Source: Sphingobacterium spiritivorum
GTDB lineage: Bacteria; Bacteroidota; Bacteroidia; Sphingobacteriales; Sphingobacteriaceae
Assembly (NCBI RefSeq): GCF_016725325.1
Contig: NZ_CP068083.1
Span: forward strand, 1,612,001-1,676,000
Length of the DNA stretch: 64,000 nt
Direction of reading: 5' to 3'
Numbering within the stretch: the first letter of the stretch is position 1; each line of letters begins with the position of its first letter. The translations under genes and the position numbers were made by a program. Below are positions 63,600 to 64,000 of this stretch, one piece after another. A model generated the notes under the pieces. That model was not told the origin of the DNA and did no database searches. It saw nothing but the letters and a program-made list of their open reading frames with translations.

Positions 63600-64000
63600 T
63601 TATTTATAGGGTGTTATATCTAATGTTACGTCCGGCAGCAAAGGTAAGCGTTTTAATGCAGGATTGCTTATATACTGATCATAACTTGACTGAATATAGG
63701 TTGTCATCTGATATTCTGTTGCCGAAATTACAAAAAAATATGATGGCCGGTACTGTGTCATAAAATCCTTCAACCGCTCATCCTTAAGCCCAGTCACCTT
63801 TACAACCAATGCCTCCGTAAATTTGTAATCGATCATATTCTCTTTATAATCGTTTTCAATGAGGCGTGTCAACCGTTTTGCATTCTTTACTTCTCTGCTG
63901 AAAAGACTGTAAATCGCATTGATACTTACACCTGCTCCTGTTGGTCCGACTGAAAATACACTTCCCGGATCAGCCAGACGGTAAGCCTTATTATAGTTTT
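63600..64000 (-). CDS. C-terminal part of an uncharacterised protein, cut by window end
   Basis: The frame stays open from the stop at 63600-63602 to the window edge, so about 133 C-terminal residues are present. They include ADPGSVFSVGPTGAGVSINAI, split by the usual loop, then YSLFSREVKNAKRLTRLIE, VVKVTGLKDERLKDFMTQYRP and SYFFVISATEYQMTTYIQ. In my recollection this ending belongs to Bacteroidota proteins that start with a carboxypeptidase-regulatory-like domain; the N-terminus is outside the window. Stop lies 21 bases before the DUF3078 ATG, so the two are likely cotranscribed. Confidence 0.75.
   Translation of the reverse strand, partial: NYNKAYRLADPGSVFSVGPTGAGVSINAIYSLFSREVKNAKRLTRLIENDYKENMIDYKFTEALVVKVTGLKDERLKDFMTQYRPSYFFVISATEYQMTTYIQSSYDQYISNPALKRLPLLPDVTLDITPYK

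Overview
The window is chromosomal DNA from a member of the Bacteroidota, most like Sphingobacteriaceae (Sphingobacterium or a close relative). Four things point there: promoters of the TTTG-N18-23-TAnnTTTG type instead of -35/-10, almost no Shine-Dalgarno leaders although the 16S 3' end keeps CCTCCTTT, TonB-dependent receptors with N-terminal carboxypeptidase-like domains, and phylum-typical families (DUF3078, tricorn-type S41, LytS/LytTR pairs). The genus is inferred from protein style, not from a search.

Layout. 1-2543: end of coaBC, an RNA m5C methyltransferase (minus) and a START-like protein. 2816-8460: a complete rRNA operon on the minus strand (16S, tRNA-Ile, tRNA-Ala, 23S, 5S) with a terminator, complementary processing stems around 16S and 23S, and three tandem promoters. 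8656-16741: a probable four-gene operon of an HD-PycTM membrane protein, an SdiA-regulated-like lipoprotein, a metallophosphoesterase/BamA-like outer-membrane protein and a GAF protein. 16799-24243: mostly housekeeping genes (TRIC channel, def, GNAT-like protein, Gfo/Idh/MocA oxidoreductase, miaA, RNase G, a 29-residue basic microprotein, a TPR protein, HU). 24484-30405: a GH2 glycosidase, a BioF-like PLP enzyme and small envelope proteins.

30701-34550 is a visibly A+T-rich three-gene operon next to tRNA-Lys: an anti-phage dCTP deaminase (AvcD-like), a three-Cys-motif partner protein (TcmP) and its three-Cys partner (Gp37/Gp68, DUF5131). This is the best candidate in the window for an unusual, probably defensive, system. 

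34854-45230 holds envelope and sensing genes: a FhuA-like receptor, then a second receptor, a TPR-like protein, a LytS-type kinase and a LytTR regulator. A 30-base element lies at the same distance before the second receptor and before the TPR-kinase-regulator genes, and is a strong candidate for the LytTR binding site. 45336-55076: a tricorn-like protease and an RND efflux operon with a His-rich secreted protein in front. 55169-56726: tRNA-Arg and a peroxiredoxin/thioredoxin cluster. 57056-61520: a PIG-L deacetylase, two tiny membrane proteins and a sodium:solute symporter in tight coupling. 61642-64000: a lipoprotein amidase, a DUF3078 protein and a gene cut by the window end.

Two real genes are very short (22850-22939 and 59701-59820). 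No CRISPR array, integrase, transposase or prophage was seen.
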